A stretch of 7,249 nucleotides of DNA from CAZQEC01 sp964591565 (GCA_964591565.1 CAZQEC010000044.1:1-7249); one strand, 5' to 3'. Shown: positions 1 through 6,378, counted from the first letter of the stretch. Made by a program: numbers and translations. Notes: generated by a model from the sequence alone, not told the origin.

Positions 1-1
1 G

Positions 2-886
2 CAGGCGCTAACGGGTACCACTAACTCTGGTACCGCTTTCAATAGAATCCCCGCGGTGGTTATTAATAAAACCGCTGGCTTGCTCTCATTTTCTAATATC
101 ATCCAACCGCGCGCTGGTTGGACCTACACCGCTGGAGACATTGCTCCCGGCACCAGTACATTTGAGATTAATAACCAAAGTACGCAAACCTTTACCGGCT
201 CAATGACGTTATATAATATGAAATTTATTAAGTCTAGCAATACCACCGGCGACATAATTATCGCATCTGGAACGATAATCACCGTGACCAATACTCTAAC
301 ATTAGATAAAACCAACACTCAAGGCGGTGAATTACTAAGCGGACCCGGTGTAATTCATCTAAAAGGCAATTTGGCCATGACAGGCACCCTGACAACCTCC
401 TCAGGGTGGACCGGCACAGCCGCAATTATTATAAACGGCACCGGCGACCAATCTATTACCGGCACATCTGATTCCGGCACTGCTTTTAACCGCGTTCCAG
501 CCATAACCATTAATAAACCTTCTGGCACGCTTTCGCTGGTGGACGGTATTAACGTGCGAGACAACTGGACCTATTTGGCGGGTAAGGTTAATGTTGGTAC
601 CAGTACGCTCATGTTTAGTAATTCTAGCACCGTCACTGGCTCAATGACCGTTTACAATCTAACATTTGAAAAAACTGGCTCGGCTACGGTAGCTGTCACG
701 ATTGCCTCGGGAACGACACTGTCGGTGGCAAATACGCTCACCCTTAATCACACTAACGCCAGTAACGCCGAAACTATTGACGGGCCCGGGGGTATTTCGG
801 CATACGGCAACGTTTCGGTCACTGGCGCTACTGCCACTTCCGGTTTTAATGGCACCGCACCAATCACTTTTGCTGGTTCATCAAAC
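2..886 (+). repeat. Two tandem ~147-residue protein repeats in the surface protein
   Basis: Unit one runs from 2 to 448 (149 codons) and unit two from 449 to about 886 (146 codons). A more diverged third unit begins near 887 (NTTFTSNTDTFPTGTVTVSK). Corresponding landmarks are SGTAFNR[IV]P, INK[TP][AS]G, WTY.AG, GTST, TGSMT[LV]YN, IASGT, [AT]NTLTL, GPG and GTA.I. The DNA has diverged more than the protein, so this is an old duplication under protein-level selection rather than a recent DNA repeat. Confidence 0.75.
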
Positions 887-2074
887 ACCACTTTTACGTC
901 AAACACAGACACTTTTCCAACTGGCACAGTCACAGTTAGTAAATCGGCGGGATACAAAGTATCTTTGCTTGCCGCCGCCTACTTTGATGCAGCCAGTCAA
1001 AACTTAACGATCACTTCCGGCACACTCGACTTAGATGGATTTTCCCTTTATCCCGGTGCAGGAGGTGTTTTTACTGTTAACTCGGGTGGTAACTTACAAT
1101 TAGCCGGCAGTGAGTCTATAAGTAATTTTCCGACACTTGACGCCGGTTCAACTGTCACTTACGACGGCACCGCCGCCAGCTATACACTACTTAATTTGAC
1201 TTACCGCAATCTAACCATCGCTGGAGCGGCCAGCACCGTCTTTACCCTACCTTCCAATCAAACATCGGTTCAAACCCTGACCATTACGACAGGTATTTTA
1301 TCTCTCGGGGGCTTTAATCTGACCGCCACCACTTTGGTCAATGACGACACGCTACGTCGGCAAGGCAATGAAACGGTTAGCATCACCACCATGGATACAG
1401 ACTCCGGTACAGTGCAGTATATCGGGCGTAACGTTTCTGAAACACTCACAATCAAGGATTTTGGCACCAGTGATTATTACAATTTAACCATCAACGACGC
1501 TAATGTGACGAAAGCCACTTTTCAATCTGGCGCGGCTCTTGATATAAATGGCAACCTAACTCTAACCGCTGGCGTTTTCGATCCAAATGCGTTTAACACC
1601 AATGTTGCTGGTAACTGGTCCAACGCTTCGACTAGTAACTTTTTAACCGGTACTAGCACGGTTATATTTGACGGTACTGGTACCTCAACCATTACCGGTA
1701 CTACCACTTTTAGTAATTTGACCTCCACGACCGCTGGCAAAGTGTTAAAATTTGAGGCGCAAAGTGGCGGCGCGCCCGTATTTACAGTTAGCGGCACATT
1801 CACTATTACTGGCTCGTCGGCCTATCCAATCGCGGTCAGATCAACTATTGCCGGCACACAATGGTTACCACATTTCTTAAGCGCCCAAACCACCGTTACT
1901 TATGCCTACATTGAAGATTCAGGATGCGATACCGGTACCGCCAACGTTGCTCCAGGTGCGACAAATGTGTATGCTGGCAACAATAACGGCACTTGTTGGA
2001 CTCTGCCTCTACGTTCTCGCTTATCTGGTGGAACGGTACGCATAAATGGTGGCACAGTGCGGCTACAATACTAG
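2..2074 (+). CDS. Large repeat-containing surface protein, 5' truncated
   Basis: The reading frame is open to the left edge, so only the last 690 residues are visible. The GTG at 56 is internal, because residues before it (QALTGTTNSGTAFNRIPA) match a later copy (QSITGTSDSGTAFNRVPA). The chain is very rich in Thr, Ser, Gly and Asn and is built of short beta-strand patterns such as TIASGTTLSVANTLTL, and GTSTVIFDGTGTSTITG near 1650-1700. This suggests an extracellular beta-helix or stacked-beta repeat protein; no enzymatic motif is seen. The only cysteines, in SGCDTG and NNGTCW near the C-terminus, could form a disulfide. The last 17 residues are a small tandem, RLSGGTV-RINGGTV-RLQY. No LPXTG motif or C-terminal membrane helix is present. 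Its stop codon abuts the glyA ribosome binding site. It is probably a cell-surface or adhesin-like protein, by composition and architecture only. Confidence 0.8.
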   Translation, partial: QALTGTTNSGTAFNRIPAVVINKTAGLLSFSNIIQPRAGWTYTAGDIAPGTSTFEINNQSTQTFTGSMTLYNMKFIKSSNTTGDIIIASGTIITVTNTLTLDKTNTQGGELLSGPGVIHLKGNLAMTGTLTTSSGWTGTAAIIINGTGDQSITGTSDSGTAFNRVPAITINKPSGTLSLVDGINVRDNWTYLAGKVNVGTSTLMFSNSSTVTGSMTVYNLTFEKTGSATVAVTIASGTTLSVANTLTLNHTNASNAETIDGPGGISAYGNVSVTGATATSGFNGTAPITFAGSSNTTFTSNTDTFPTGTVTVSKSAGYKVSLLAAAYFDAASQNLTITSGTLDLDGFSLYPGAGGVFTVNSGGNLQLAGSESISNFPTLDAGSTVTYDGTAASYTLLNLTYRNLTIAGAASTVFTLPSNQTSVQTLTITTGILSLGGFNLTATTLVNDDTLRRQGNETVSITTMDTDSGTVQYIGRNVSETLTIKDFGTSDYYNLTINDANVTKATFQSGAALDINGNLTLTAGVFDPNAFNTNVAGNWSNASTSNFLTGTSTVIFDGTGTSTITGTTTFSNLTSTTAGKVLKFEAQSGGAPVFTVSGTFTITGSSAYPIAVRSTIAGTQWLPHFLSAQTTVTYAYIEDSGCDTGTANVAPGATNVYAGNNNGTCWTLPLRSRLSGGTVRINGGTVRLQY

Positions 2075-2077
2075 GAG
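2073..2077 (+). promoter_or_regulatory. Shine-Dalgarno AGGAG of glyA
   Basis: AGGAG begins inside the TAG stop of the surface protein (2072-2074). Two in-frame ATG codons follow, at 2080 and 2083. The spacing is 2 bases to the first and 5 to the second, so 2083 is the better start. The overlap of stop and ribosome binding site suggests cotranscription and possible translational coupling. Confidence 0.6.
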
Positions 2078-2082
2078 TAATG

Positions 2083-3309
2083 ATGATAAATCAAATATCC
2101 AAAATTCATGATCTAATTGCAGAAGAGACCAAGCGCCAACACGAAGGTATGGAGCTTATTCCTTCCGAAAACTACGTTTCAGCCGATGTGTTGCGAGCTC
2201 TCGGATCGGTTTTGACCAATAAATACTCCGAGGGCTACCCGGGCGCACGCTACTACGGCGGGCAAGAGGTCATCGATCAAATTGAGCAAAAAGCGATTGA
2301 TTTGTGTAAGCAACTTTACAGCGTCGAATACGTCAACGTTCAGCCATATTCCGGCACACCAGCCAATTTGGCGGTATATTTTGCCTTACTTTCGCCGGGT
2401 GACACTATTCTGGCAATGGCGCTCGATATGGGTGGCCATTTAAGTCACGGATTTAAGATCACTATGTCTGGCAAGCTTTACAACGTGGTTAACTACGGCG
2501 TTGGTCAAGACGGGTATATTGATTATGATTCTATCACGGAGTTAGCCCGCGAGCACAAGCCAAAAATGATCATTGCGGGCGGTAGCGCTTATTCGCGGGT
2601 CATAGATTTTGCCAAGTTTAAGCAGGCGGCAGATTCAGTGGGCGCCATTTTGTTTGTGGATATGGCGCACATTGCTGGGCTTATTGCTGGTGGCGCACAC
2701 CCCACGCCGATTGGTATTGCCGATGTTATTTCATCTACCACCCATAAAACACTACGGGGACCGCGGGGCGGATTAATTATGACTAATAACGAGGAATACG
2801 CTAAAAAAATTGCCAAAGCGGTCTTTCCCGGCCTGCAAGGCGGCCCACACGACAATAATACGGCGGCTAAAGCGATATGTTTTGCTGAAGCGCTAGATCC
2901 GAGTTTTAAAAAATATGCTGAAGATGTGGTCAAAAATGCTCAAATAATGGCGCGAGTGTTATCGAATGGCGGTGCTCGTATTGTTAGTGGTGGTACCGAC
3001 AATCACTTAATGATGGTCAATGTAACACCACTTAATTTGTCCGGCAAACGGGCGCAAGAGCTATTAGACACGATCGGCATAACCGTTAATAAGCAAATGT
3101 TGCCTTATGAATCACGTCCGGCCAATGATCCGTCCGGTATCCGCCTAGGATCGCCGGCCATGACCACTCGCGGGTTTGGCGAGGCAGAGTTTAGGCAAAC
3201 CGCAAGTTGGATTGTGGAGACATTAAAAAACCCTGAAGACTTAAAATTACATAAAAAAATCCGCCAAGAAGTACGGGCGTTGTGTAAAAAGTATCCATTG
3301 CCAAAATAG
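2083..3309 (+). CDS. glyA: Serine hydroxymethyltransferase
   Basis: This is a PLP enzyme of fold type I that interconverts serine plus tetrahydrofolate with glycine plus 5,10-methylene-tetrahydrofolate in the cytoplasm, feeding one-carbon metabolism. The 408 residues compare with about 417 in E. coli GlyA, so it is full length. The Schiff-base lysine is K222 in SSTTHKTLRGPRGG. Other hallmark stretches are SENY (28-31), NKYSEGYPGARYYGG (46-60), GGHLSHG (117-123), VDMAHIAG (192-199, with D193 for the PLP ring nitrogen and H196) and GIRLGSPAMTTRGF (352-365, with the carboxylate-binding arginine R354). The segment LQGGPHDNNTAAKA (251-264) differs from the E. coli form. The frame stays open upstream to 1993, but those codons lie inside the surface gene; the start was placed from the Shine-Dalgarno spacing. 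The stop codon lies within a repeat array (3303-3350). Confidence 0.97.
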   Translation: MINQISKIHDLIAEETKRQHEGMELIPSENYVSADVLRALGSVLTNKYSEGYPGARYYGGQEVIDQIEQKAIDLCKQLYSVEYVNVQPYSGTPANLAVYFALLSPGDTILAMALDMGGHLSHGFKITMSGKLYNVVNYGVGQDGYIDYDSITELAREHKPKMIIAGGSAYSRVIDFAKFKQAADSVGAILFVDMAHIAGLIAGGAHPTPIGIADVISSTTHKTLRGPRGGLIMTNNEEYAKKIAKAVFPGLQGGPHDNNTAAKAICFAEALDPSFKKYAEDVVKNAQIMARVLSNGGARIVSGGTDNHLMMVNVTPLNLSGKRAQELLDTIGITVNKQMLPYESRPANDPSGIRLGSPAMTTRGFGEAEFRQTASWIVETLKNPEDLKLHKKIRQEVRALCKKYPLPK

Positions 3310-3350
3310 GCAACATAAGCAAAAATGGGCGAAAATAGGCGAAATAGGCC
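3303..3350 (+). repeat. Array of degenerate 9-10 base repeats, left of the four helix bundle gene
   Basis: Five consecutive units can be read: aaaataggc, aacataagc, aaaaatgggc, gaaaataggc and gaaataggcc (consensus about gAAAATAGGC). The array starts inside the last codons of glyA, including its TAG, and ends three bases before the ATG of the next gene, filling the whole intergenic space. The core ggcgaaatagg (3338-3348) matches the reverse complement of 3888-3898 at 10 of 11 bases. Confidence 0.7.
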
Positions 3351-3353
3351 AAG

Positions 3354-3896
3354 ATGAATGAGTATAATAATTTAATTATTTATAAACAGGCGACGCTTAT
3401 TTATGATTTAACTTATCTGTTTTGTAGCCAGTATCTTAACCCAATGGTTGAAAAACGCACCATCGAGCAAATGCAACAAGCGGCTCGGAGTGGCAAGCAA
3501 AATATTGTTGAGGGTGTGCTCGAGAAAAGCTCTAAATTAGAAATTAACCTACTAAGTGTGAGTAGGGCCTCGTTTGGCGAGCTGTTAGAAGACTACAAAG
3601 ACTATTTGAGGACACGCAGTTTGGTTGTTTGGGATAAAGAACATCCAAAATTATTAGCTCTACAGTCACTAAAAATTACAGATGAAAACTCTGTAATTAT
3701 GCGATGGAGGGAGTGGACAAGCGAGCCAGAACGATTTGCTAATTTAATGATTACGTTGCTATATAAAGAAATGTTTATGTTAGATAAATTTATTGCAGTT
3801 TTGGAAAAGAATTTTATTGAAACCGGTGGATACTCCGAAAATCTACTAAAAAAACGTCTAAATTATCGAAAAAATAACCCCGAATTTCCTATTTAG
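3354..3896 (+). CDS. Four helix bundle protein (S23/bAvd-like)
   Basis: This 180-residue, nearly all-helical protein carries the pattern typical of the four helix bundle family, related to proteins encoded in 23S rRNA intervening sequences and to the Avd accessory protein of diversity-generating retroelements. Recognisable landmarks are an N-terminal YKQATLIYDLTYLF helix, QAARSGKQNIVEG (42-54), SRASFGELLEDYKDYLR (70-86) and WDKEHPK (93-99), the last characteristic of the longer 'suffix' subtype. The C-terminal part is basic and ends in NNPEFPI, where PI and the stop are encoded by the flanking repeat (CCTATTTAG). No good Shine-Dalgarno precedes ATG 3354; the start is supported by how the family usually begins. 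Its molecular role is unknown; a nucleic-acid-binding role is inferred from basic relatives. No reverse transcriptase or variable repeat is seen nearby, so it is not part of a visible retroelement. Confidence 0.85.
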   Translation: MNEYNNLIIYKQATLIYDLTYLFCSQYLNPMVEKRTIEQMQQAARSGKQNIVEGVLEKSSKLEINLLSVSRASFGELLEDYKDYLRTRSLVVWDKEHPKLLALQSLKITDENSVIMRWREWTSEPERFANLMITLLYKEMFMLDKFIAVLEKNFIETGGYSENLLKKRLNYRKNNPEFPI

Positions 3897-3923
3897 CCAA
3901 TTTTGCCTATTTAACCTACATAT
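3879..3923 (-). repeat. Array of degenerate 9-base repeats, right of the four helix bundle gene (inverted)
   Basis: Reading + strand, five 9-base units follow one another: cccgaattt, cctatttag, ccaattttg, cctatttaa and cctacatat. They are the reverse complement type of the array at 3303-3350. The four helix bundle stop codon (3894-3896) lies in the second unit. Segment 3888-3898 (cctatttagcc) is an exact reverse complement of 5801-5811 at the thrS stop, and 10/11 to 3338-3348. The arrays could pair in RNA around the gene. Confidence 0.65.
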
Positions 3924-3929
3924 TAATCT

Positions 3930-3938
3930 TGTTATACT
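3930..3938 (+). promoter_or_regulatory. Candidate extended -10 promoter of thrS
   Basis: TGtTATACT fits the extended -10 consensus TGnTATAAT at 8 of 9 informative positions or nearly so. The expected -35 position (about 3910-3915, tttaac) is poor, which extended -10 promoters tolerate. Transcription would start near 3944-3946, leaving only about five bases before ATG 3950. This would make a nearly leaderless mRNA and explain the absence of a Shine-Dalgarno. Confidence 0.4.
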
Positions 3939-3949
3939 TGACAGACCAA

Positions 3950-5806
3950 ATGAGCAACACCAACACCAACCTAGATCCCTTGCGTCACTCTCTCGCCCAT
4001 TTATTAGCGGCGGCGGTGATGGAGCTGTATCCAAACACCAAACGTGCCATTGGTCCAGCGATCGAAAATGGGTTTTACTATGATTTTGAGTTTGAATGTC
4101 CAATCACCGACGACGATCTGCCCAAAATTGAGGCAAAAATGCGCCAAATTTTACCGACTTGGGACAAGTTTAAGCGTTTTGAAGTATCGAAAAGCGATGC
4201 GTTAATTGAGTTTGGGGATAATCCGTATAAAGTTGAGCTAATCAATGCGTTTTCAGACACTAACCGCTCTGTCATTGCGATCCCGCACCGTCTGGTGCAG
4301 GAGAAGCAATCTTCTAGTGAAAATAGATCGCTTCGCGTTACTCGCGATGACGATTCAAGTGATATGAACAGCGATCATATTCTGACAGTTTATCAATCGG
4401 GCAGTTACCGCGATTTATGCAAAGGTGGTCATCTTGAAACAATGAAATCGGTTGATCCGCACGCATTCAAATTAACTCATCTTGCCGGTGCTTATTGGCG
4501 CGGTGATGAAAAAAAACCAATGTTAACACGCATTTATGGTCTCGCTTTCGCGAACAAACTTGAGCTAGATCAATATTTGATTATGTTAGCCGAAGCCGAA
4601 AAACGCGACCATCGCAAACTAGGCGTGGCGCTCGATTTATTTTGTTTTTCCGATTTAGTGGGGGCGGGCTTGCCGTTGTGGACGCCTAAGGGCACCATTT
4701 TGCGTAATTTATTAGATGATTTTGTGTGGGAATTGCGCCAAAATTATGGGTACGAAAAAGTGGAAATCCCCCATATTACTAAAAAAGAGTTGTATGTCAG
4801 AAGTGGACATTGGGAAAAGTTCGGCGACGAGCTGTTTAACATTAAAACTCGCGAAAACCATCATTTTGTAATGAAGCCGATGAACTGCCCTCATCACACT
4901 CAAATTTTTAAGCGAAAGATGTGGAGCTATCGCGAATTACCGGTGGCGTACGCCAACACCACTATGTGTTATCGTGACGAGCAGACTGGTGAGTTGAATG
5001 GATTGTCGAGATTGCGCTCTTTCACTCAAGATGACGCTCACGTTTTTTGTCGTGCCGAGCAAGCAAGTGAGCAAATGTCTAACGTCTGGGAAATTGTGGA
5101 ACAGTTTTATAGCACTTTTGGGTTTGATTTGGCGGTGCGCCTGTCATTTTGGGATGCTAAAACACCTGAAAAATACTTGGGATCGGCCGAAACGTGGCAT
5201 AAGGCGCAAGAATCAATCAGAAAACTAGCGGAAGAAAAACAGTCAGATTACATAATTGCTGAAGGCGAAGCGGCGTTTTATGGGCCGAAAATTGACTTTT
5301 TGGCTAAAGATTCGCTGGGTAGAGAGTGGCAAGTGGCGACAATTCAACTGGATATGAATTTACCGGAGCGGTTTGATTTGAGTTACGTCAATGAAGTGGG
5401 CAAAAGTGAGCCAGTGGTGATGATCCACGCCGCCATTATGGGCTCAATTGAGCGTTTCCTATCCATTCTCATCGAACACACCGCGGGGGCGTTTCCGGTT
5501 TGGCTGGCGCCAGAGCAGGTGATTATTTTGCCGATTAGTGATAAACATCATAATTACGCCGAGACGGTCGTCGGGACGTTATTATCGCGCCAAATTAGGG
5601 TCAAAATGGATGGCCGTAACGAAACTTTAGGCAAGCGCATTCGCGAAGCCGAGTTGCAAAAAATCCCGTACATTTTGGTAGTGGGCGACAAAGAGGTGCT
5701 TGACAAAACTGTGGCGGTGCGGCATTATGTAGATAAAGATCGTGGATCTATTAAACTAGATCAATTTACAACTAATTTAATCGCCGAAATAGCCAAAAAA
5801 GGCTAA
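3950..5806 (+). CDS. thrS: Threonyl-tRNA synthetase, no TGS domain
   Basis: This class II synthetase charges tRNA-Thr. The 618 residues begin directly at the editing (tRNA_SAD) domain, so the TGS domain of the ~642-residue E. coli enzyme is absent, as in some other small-genome bacteria. Editing-site residues are present: H13 and H17 (RHSLAH), C157 and H161 (DLCKGGH). In the catalytic domain the three zinc ligands are C313 (MNCPHH), H364 (DDAHVF) and H493 (MIHAAI). Motif 2 is YRDEQTGELNGLSRLRSFTQ (341-360) and motif 3 GSIERF (498-503) with R502. The anticodon-binding domain runs from about 520 to 618 (WLAPEQVIILPIS, ..GDKEV). About 30-45 extra residues (about 101-145) relative to E. coli coincide with a palindromic DNA element (4271-4351). 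ATG 3950 was chosen over the in-frame TTG at 3929, which lies in the candidate -10. The stop is within a repeat. Confidence 0.96.
   Translation: MSNTNTNLDPLRHSLAHLLAAAVMELYPNTKRAIGPAIENGFYYDFEFECPITDDDLPKIEAKMRQILPTWDKFKRFEVSKSDALIEFGDNPYKVELINAFSDTNRSVIAIPHRLVQEKQSSSENRSLRVTRDDDSSDMNSDHILTVYQSGSYRDLCKGGHLETMKSVDPHAFKLTHLAGAYWRGDEKKPMLTRIYGLAFANKLELDQYLIMLAEAEKRDHRKLGVALDLFCFSDLVGAGLPLWTPKGTILRNLLDDFVWELRQNYGYEKVEIPHITKKELYVRSGHWEKFGDELFNIKTRENHHFVMKPMNCPHHTQIFKRKMWSYRELPVAYANTTMCYRDEQTGELNGLSRLRSFTQDDAHVFCRAEQASEQMSNVWEIVEQFYSTFGFDLAVRLSFWDAKTPEKYLGSAETWHKAQESIRKLAEEKQSDYIIAEGEAAFYGPKIDFLAKDSLGREWQVATIQLDMNLPERFDLSYVNEVGKSEPVVMIHAAIMGSIERFLSILIEHTAGAFPVWLAPEQVIILPISDKHHNYAETVVGTLLSRQIRVKMDGRNETLGKRIREAELQKIPYILVVGDKEVLDKTVAVRHYVDKDRGSIKLDQFTTNLIAEIAKKG
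4271..4351. repeat. In-frame palindromic element inside thrS
   Basis: Terminal arms gtcattgcga (4271-4280) and tcgcgatgac (4342-4351) are inverted repeats (9/10). Inner arms gaagcaatct (4303-4312) and agatcgcttc (4325-4334) are inverted repeats too (9/10), around a 12-base loop. The left half holds an extra perfect hairpin, gcacc-gtct-ggtgc (4285-4298). The segment is 81 bases, exactly 27 codons, and adds VIAIPHRLVQ...SLRVTRDD between the editing-domain pieces VELINAF and ILTVYQSG. The arms resemble widespread bacterial palindromes of the GTCATTGCGA...GAAGCAATCT kind. Coding insertion without frameshift recalls the Rickettsia palindromic elements. No clear target duplication is visible. Confidence 0.75.
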
Positions 5807-5813
5807 ATAGGCC
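5783..5813 (+). repeat. Third copy of the short stop-codon repeat, at the thrS end
   Basis: Units gccgaaata, gccaaaaaag and gctaaatag followed by gcc continue the same 9-10 base rhythm as the arrays around the four helix bundle gene. The TAA of thrS (5804-5806) is inside. Segment ggctaaatagg (5801-5811) is the exact reverse complement of 3888-3898, so thrS is bracketed by an inverted pair. The local gcc-aaaaaa-ggc (5792-5803) is a very short stem, too weak to call a terminator. Confidence 0.55.
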
Positions 5814-5884
5814 ACACCACAGCACCTTTCCAAACCGGCTTCACCAGCACTCGGTTGGGGAGGTTTTGTGGTTTTAAAGACGTA

Positions 5885-5898
5885 CTCATCCGGATGAG
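5885..5898. promoter_or_regulatory. Perfect 14-base palindrome before the small Arg-rich gene
   Basis: ctcatccggatgag is its own reverse complement. It ends two bases before the Shine-Dalgarno at 5901. It could be a repressor operator, or in RNA a five-pair stem with a CCGG loop next to the ribosome binding site. A palindrome of this length is expected by chance about 0.4 times in 7 kb, so position is the main argument. Confidence 0.3.
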
Positions 5899-5900
5899 AG

Positions 5901-5909
5901 AGGAGGTGA
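5901..5909 (+). promoter_or_regulatory. Nine-base Shine-Dalgarno AGGAGGTGA
   Basis: AGGAGGTGA is fully complementary to the usual 16S rRNA 3' end and lies seven bases before ATG 5917. It fixes the start and is much stronger than any other ribosome binding site in the window. A second aaggag (5911-5916) touches the ATG and is too close to act. Confidence 0.75.
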
Positions 5910-5916
5910 AAAGGAG

Positions 5917-6225
5917 ATGAATACAAGATTGCGACGCGGTCAGATGATCGTTCGGCCAAAAACGTCGAAGATTGGGTTGCATCCAACAATCGTTGAAATC
6001 AACAGAGACCTGCGCCATTTTGACGAGGGTATGATAACGCCTGACGAGCTGAAAGACAGGATTCTGCAACGACTTTCTCTCGCGCGCCGAAACGGGTTTG
6101 ATCGCATAACCCGCCAAGCTATTATGGAGAGGGTGACAGAGGAAATACGCGCGCGAATTGGAAAAGGGGGCATTCGTGATGTTGATCCGGGTGAAATTCG
6201 ACGATGTATTTTGCCTGAAGACTAA
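5917..6225 (+). CDS. Small Arg-rich hypothetical protein
   Basis: A 102-residue protein with no family I can name. It has 18 arginines but only four lysines, and 16 acidic residues, and appears largely helical. Visible pieces are a basic N-terminus (MNTRLRRGQMIVRPKTSK), a short segment IGLHPTIVEINRDLRHFDEG, a likely helix MITPDELKDRILQRLSLARR (39-58), a second helix ITRQAIMERVTEEIRARI (64-81) and a tail with PGEIRRCILPED. There is no signal peptide or membrane segment. The strong Shine-Dalgarno supports it as a real and well-translated gene. It follows thrS by 110 bases. The composition suggests a nucleic-acid or ribosome partner, which is only a guess. Confidence 0.7.
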   Translation: MNTRLRRGQMIVRPKTSKIGLHPTIVEINRDLRHFDEGMITPDELKDRILQRLSLARRNGFDRITRQAIMERVTEEIRARIGKGGIRDVDPGEIRRCILPED

Positions 6226-6292
6226 TCGTGAGTCTAAGCGTTATTTGGACTGCTACGCTGAGGCAGACAAAAAACGCGGTTTGACCACATAA
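6179..6292 (+). CDS. Possible 37-residue overlapping ORF
   Basis: This ORF begins with ATG inside the 3' end of the Arg-rich gene (47-base overlap, different frame) and reads MLIRVKFDDVFCLKTNRESK then a short polar tail ending RGLTT, with a TAA stop. A purine-rich aaggggg (6164-6170) lies eight bases before the ATG and could serve as ribosome binding site. The mix of hydrophobic and charged residues looks protein-like, and translation could be coupled to the upstream gene. No family is recognised, and at this length chance cannot be excluded. Confidence 0.35.
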   Translation: MLIRVKFDDVFCLKTNRESKRYLDCYAEADKKRGLTT

Positions 6293-6293
6293 A

Positions 6294-6335
6294 ACGCCCG
6301 AAGTTAAAATCTCACAAGATCAAAACCTCGGGCGT
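6294..6335 (-). terminator. Hairpin, possible minus-strand terminator
   Basis: acgcccga (6294-6301) pairs perfectly with tcgggcgt (6328-6335) across a 26-base loop that holds a small inner stem (atct-caca-agat). On the + strand the stem is followed by A residues, so it is not a normal terminator for the genes ending at 6225 and 6292. On the - strand the stem is followed by TTTT, so it could end leftward transcription coming from the membrane-protein gene. Confidence 0.4.
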
Positions 6336-6378
6336 AAAAATATACTTGTATGGATCAACTTACTTCTTGTAAAAAATA

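Noticed and set aside
56..58. GTG as start of the surface protein
   Set aside because: The same frame is open to the window edge and the upstream residues match a repeat unit further along, so the codon is internal.
124..1803. Minus-strand and alternate-frame open frames within the surface gene
   Set aside because: They follow from the Thr/Gly-rich composition of the coding strand (few stops on the complement) and have no ribosome binding sites or recognisable protein features.
1993..2082. Upstream start for glyA at 1993 or 2080
   Set aside because: The extra 30 residues overlap the surface gene and do not resemble the family; 2080 is only two bases from AGGAG, 2083 is better placed.
3354..3896. 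Accessory gene of a diversity-generating retroelement
   Set aside because: The fold family is related to Avd, but no reverse transcriptase, template repeat or variable repeat is visible in the window.
3303..3923. CRISPR array
   Set aside because: The repeat units are 9-10 bases, degenerate and directly adjoining, with no spacers and no cas genes.
3939..3944. TTGACA as a -35 box
   Set aside because: It matches the consensus but a partner -10 would fall inside thrS, and the thrS start lies only a few bases further; the extended -10 at 3930-3938 explains the site better.
5803..6117. 104-residue minus-strand frame
   Set aside because: Most of it is opposite the Arg-rich gene, which has a far stronger start signal; only its last 28 codons are kept as a low-interest finding.
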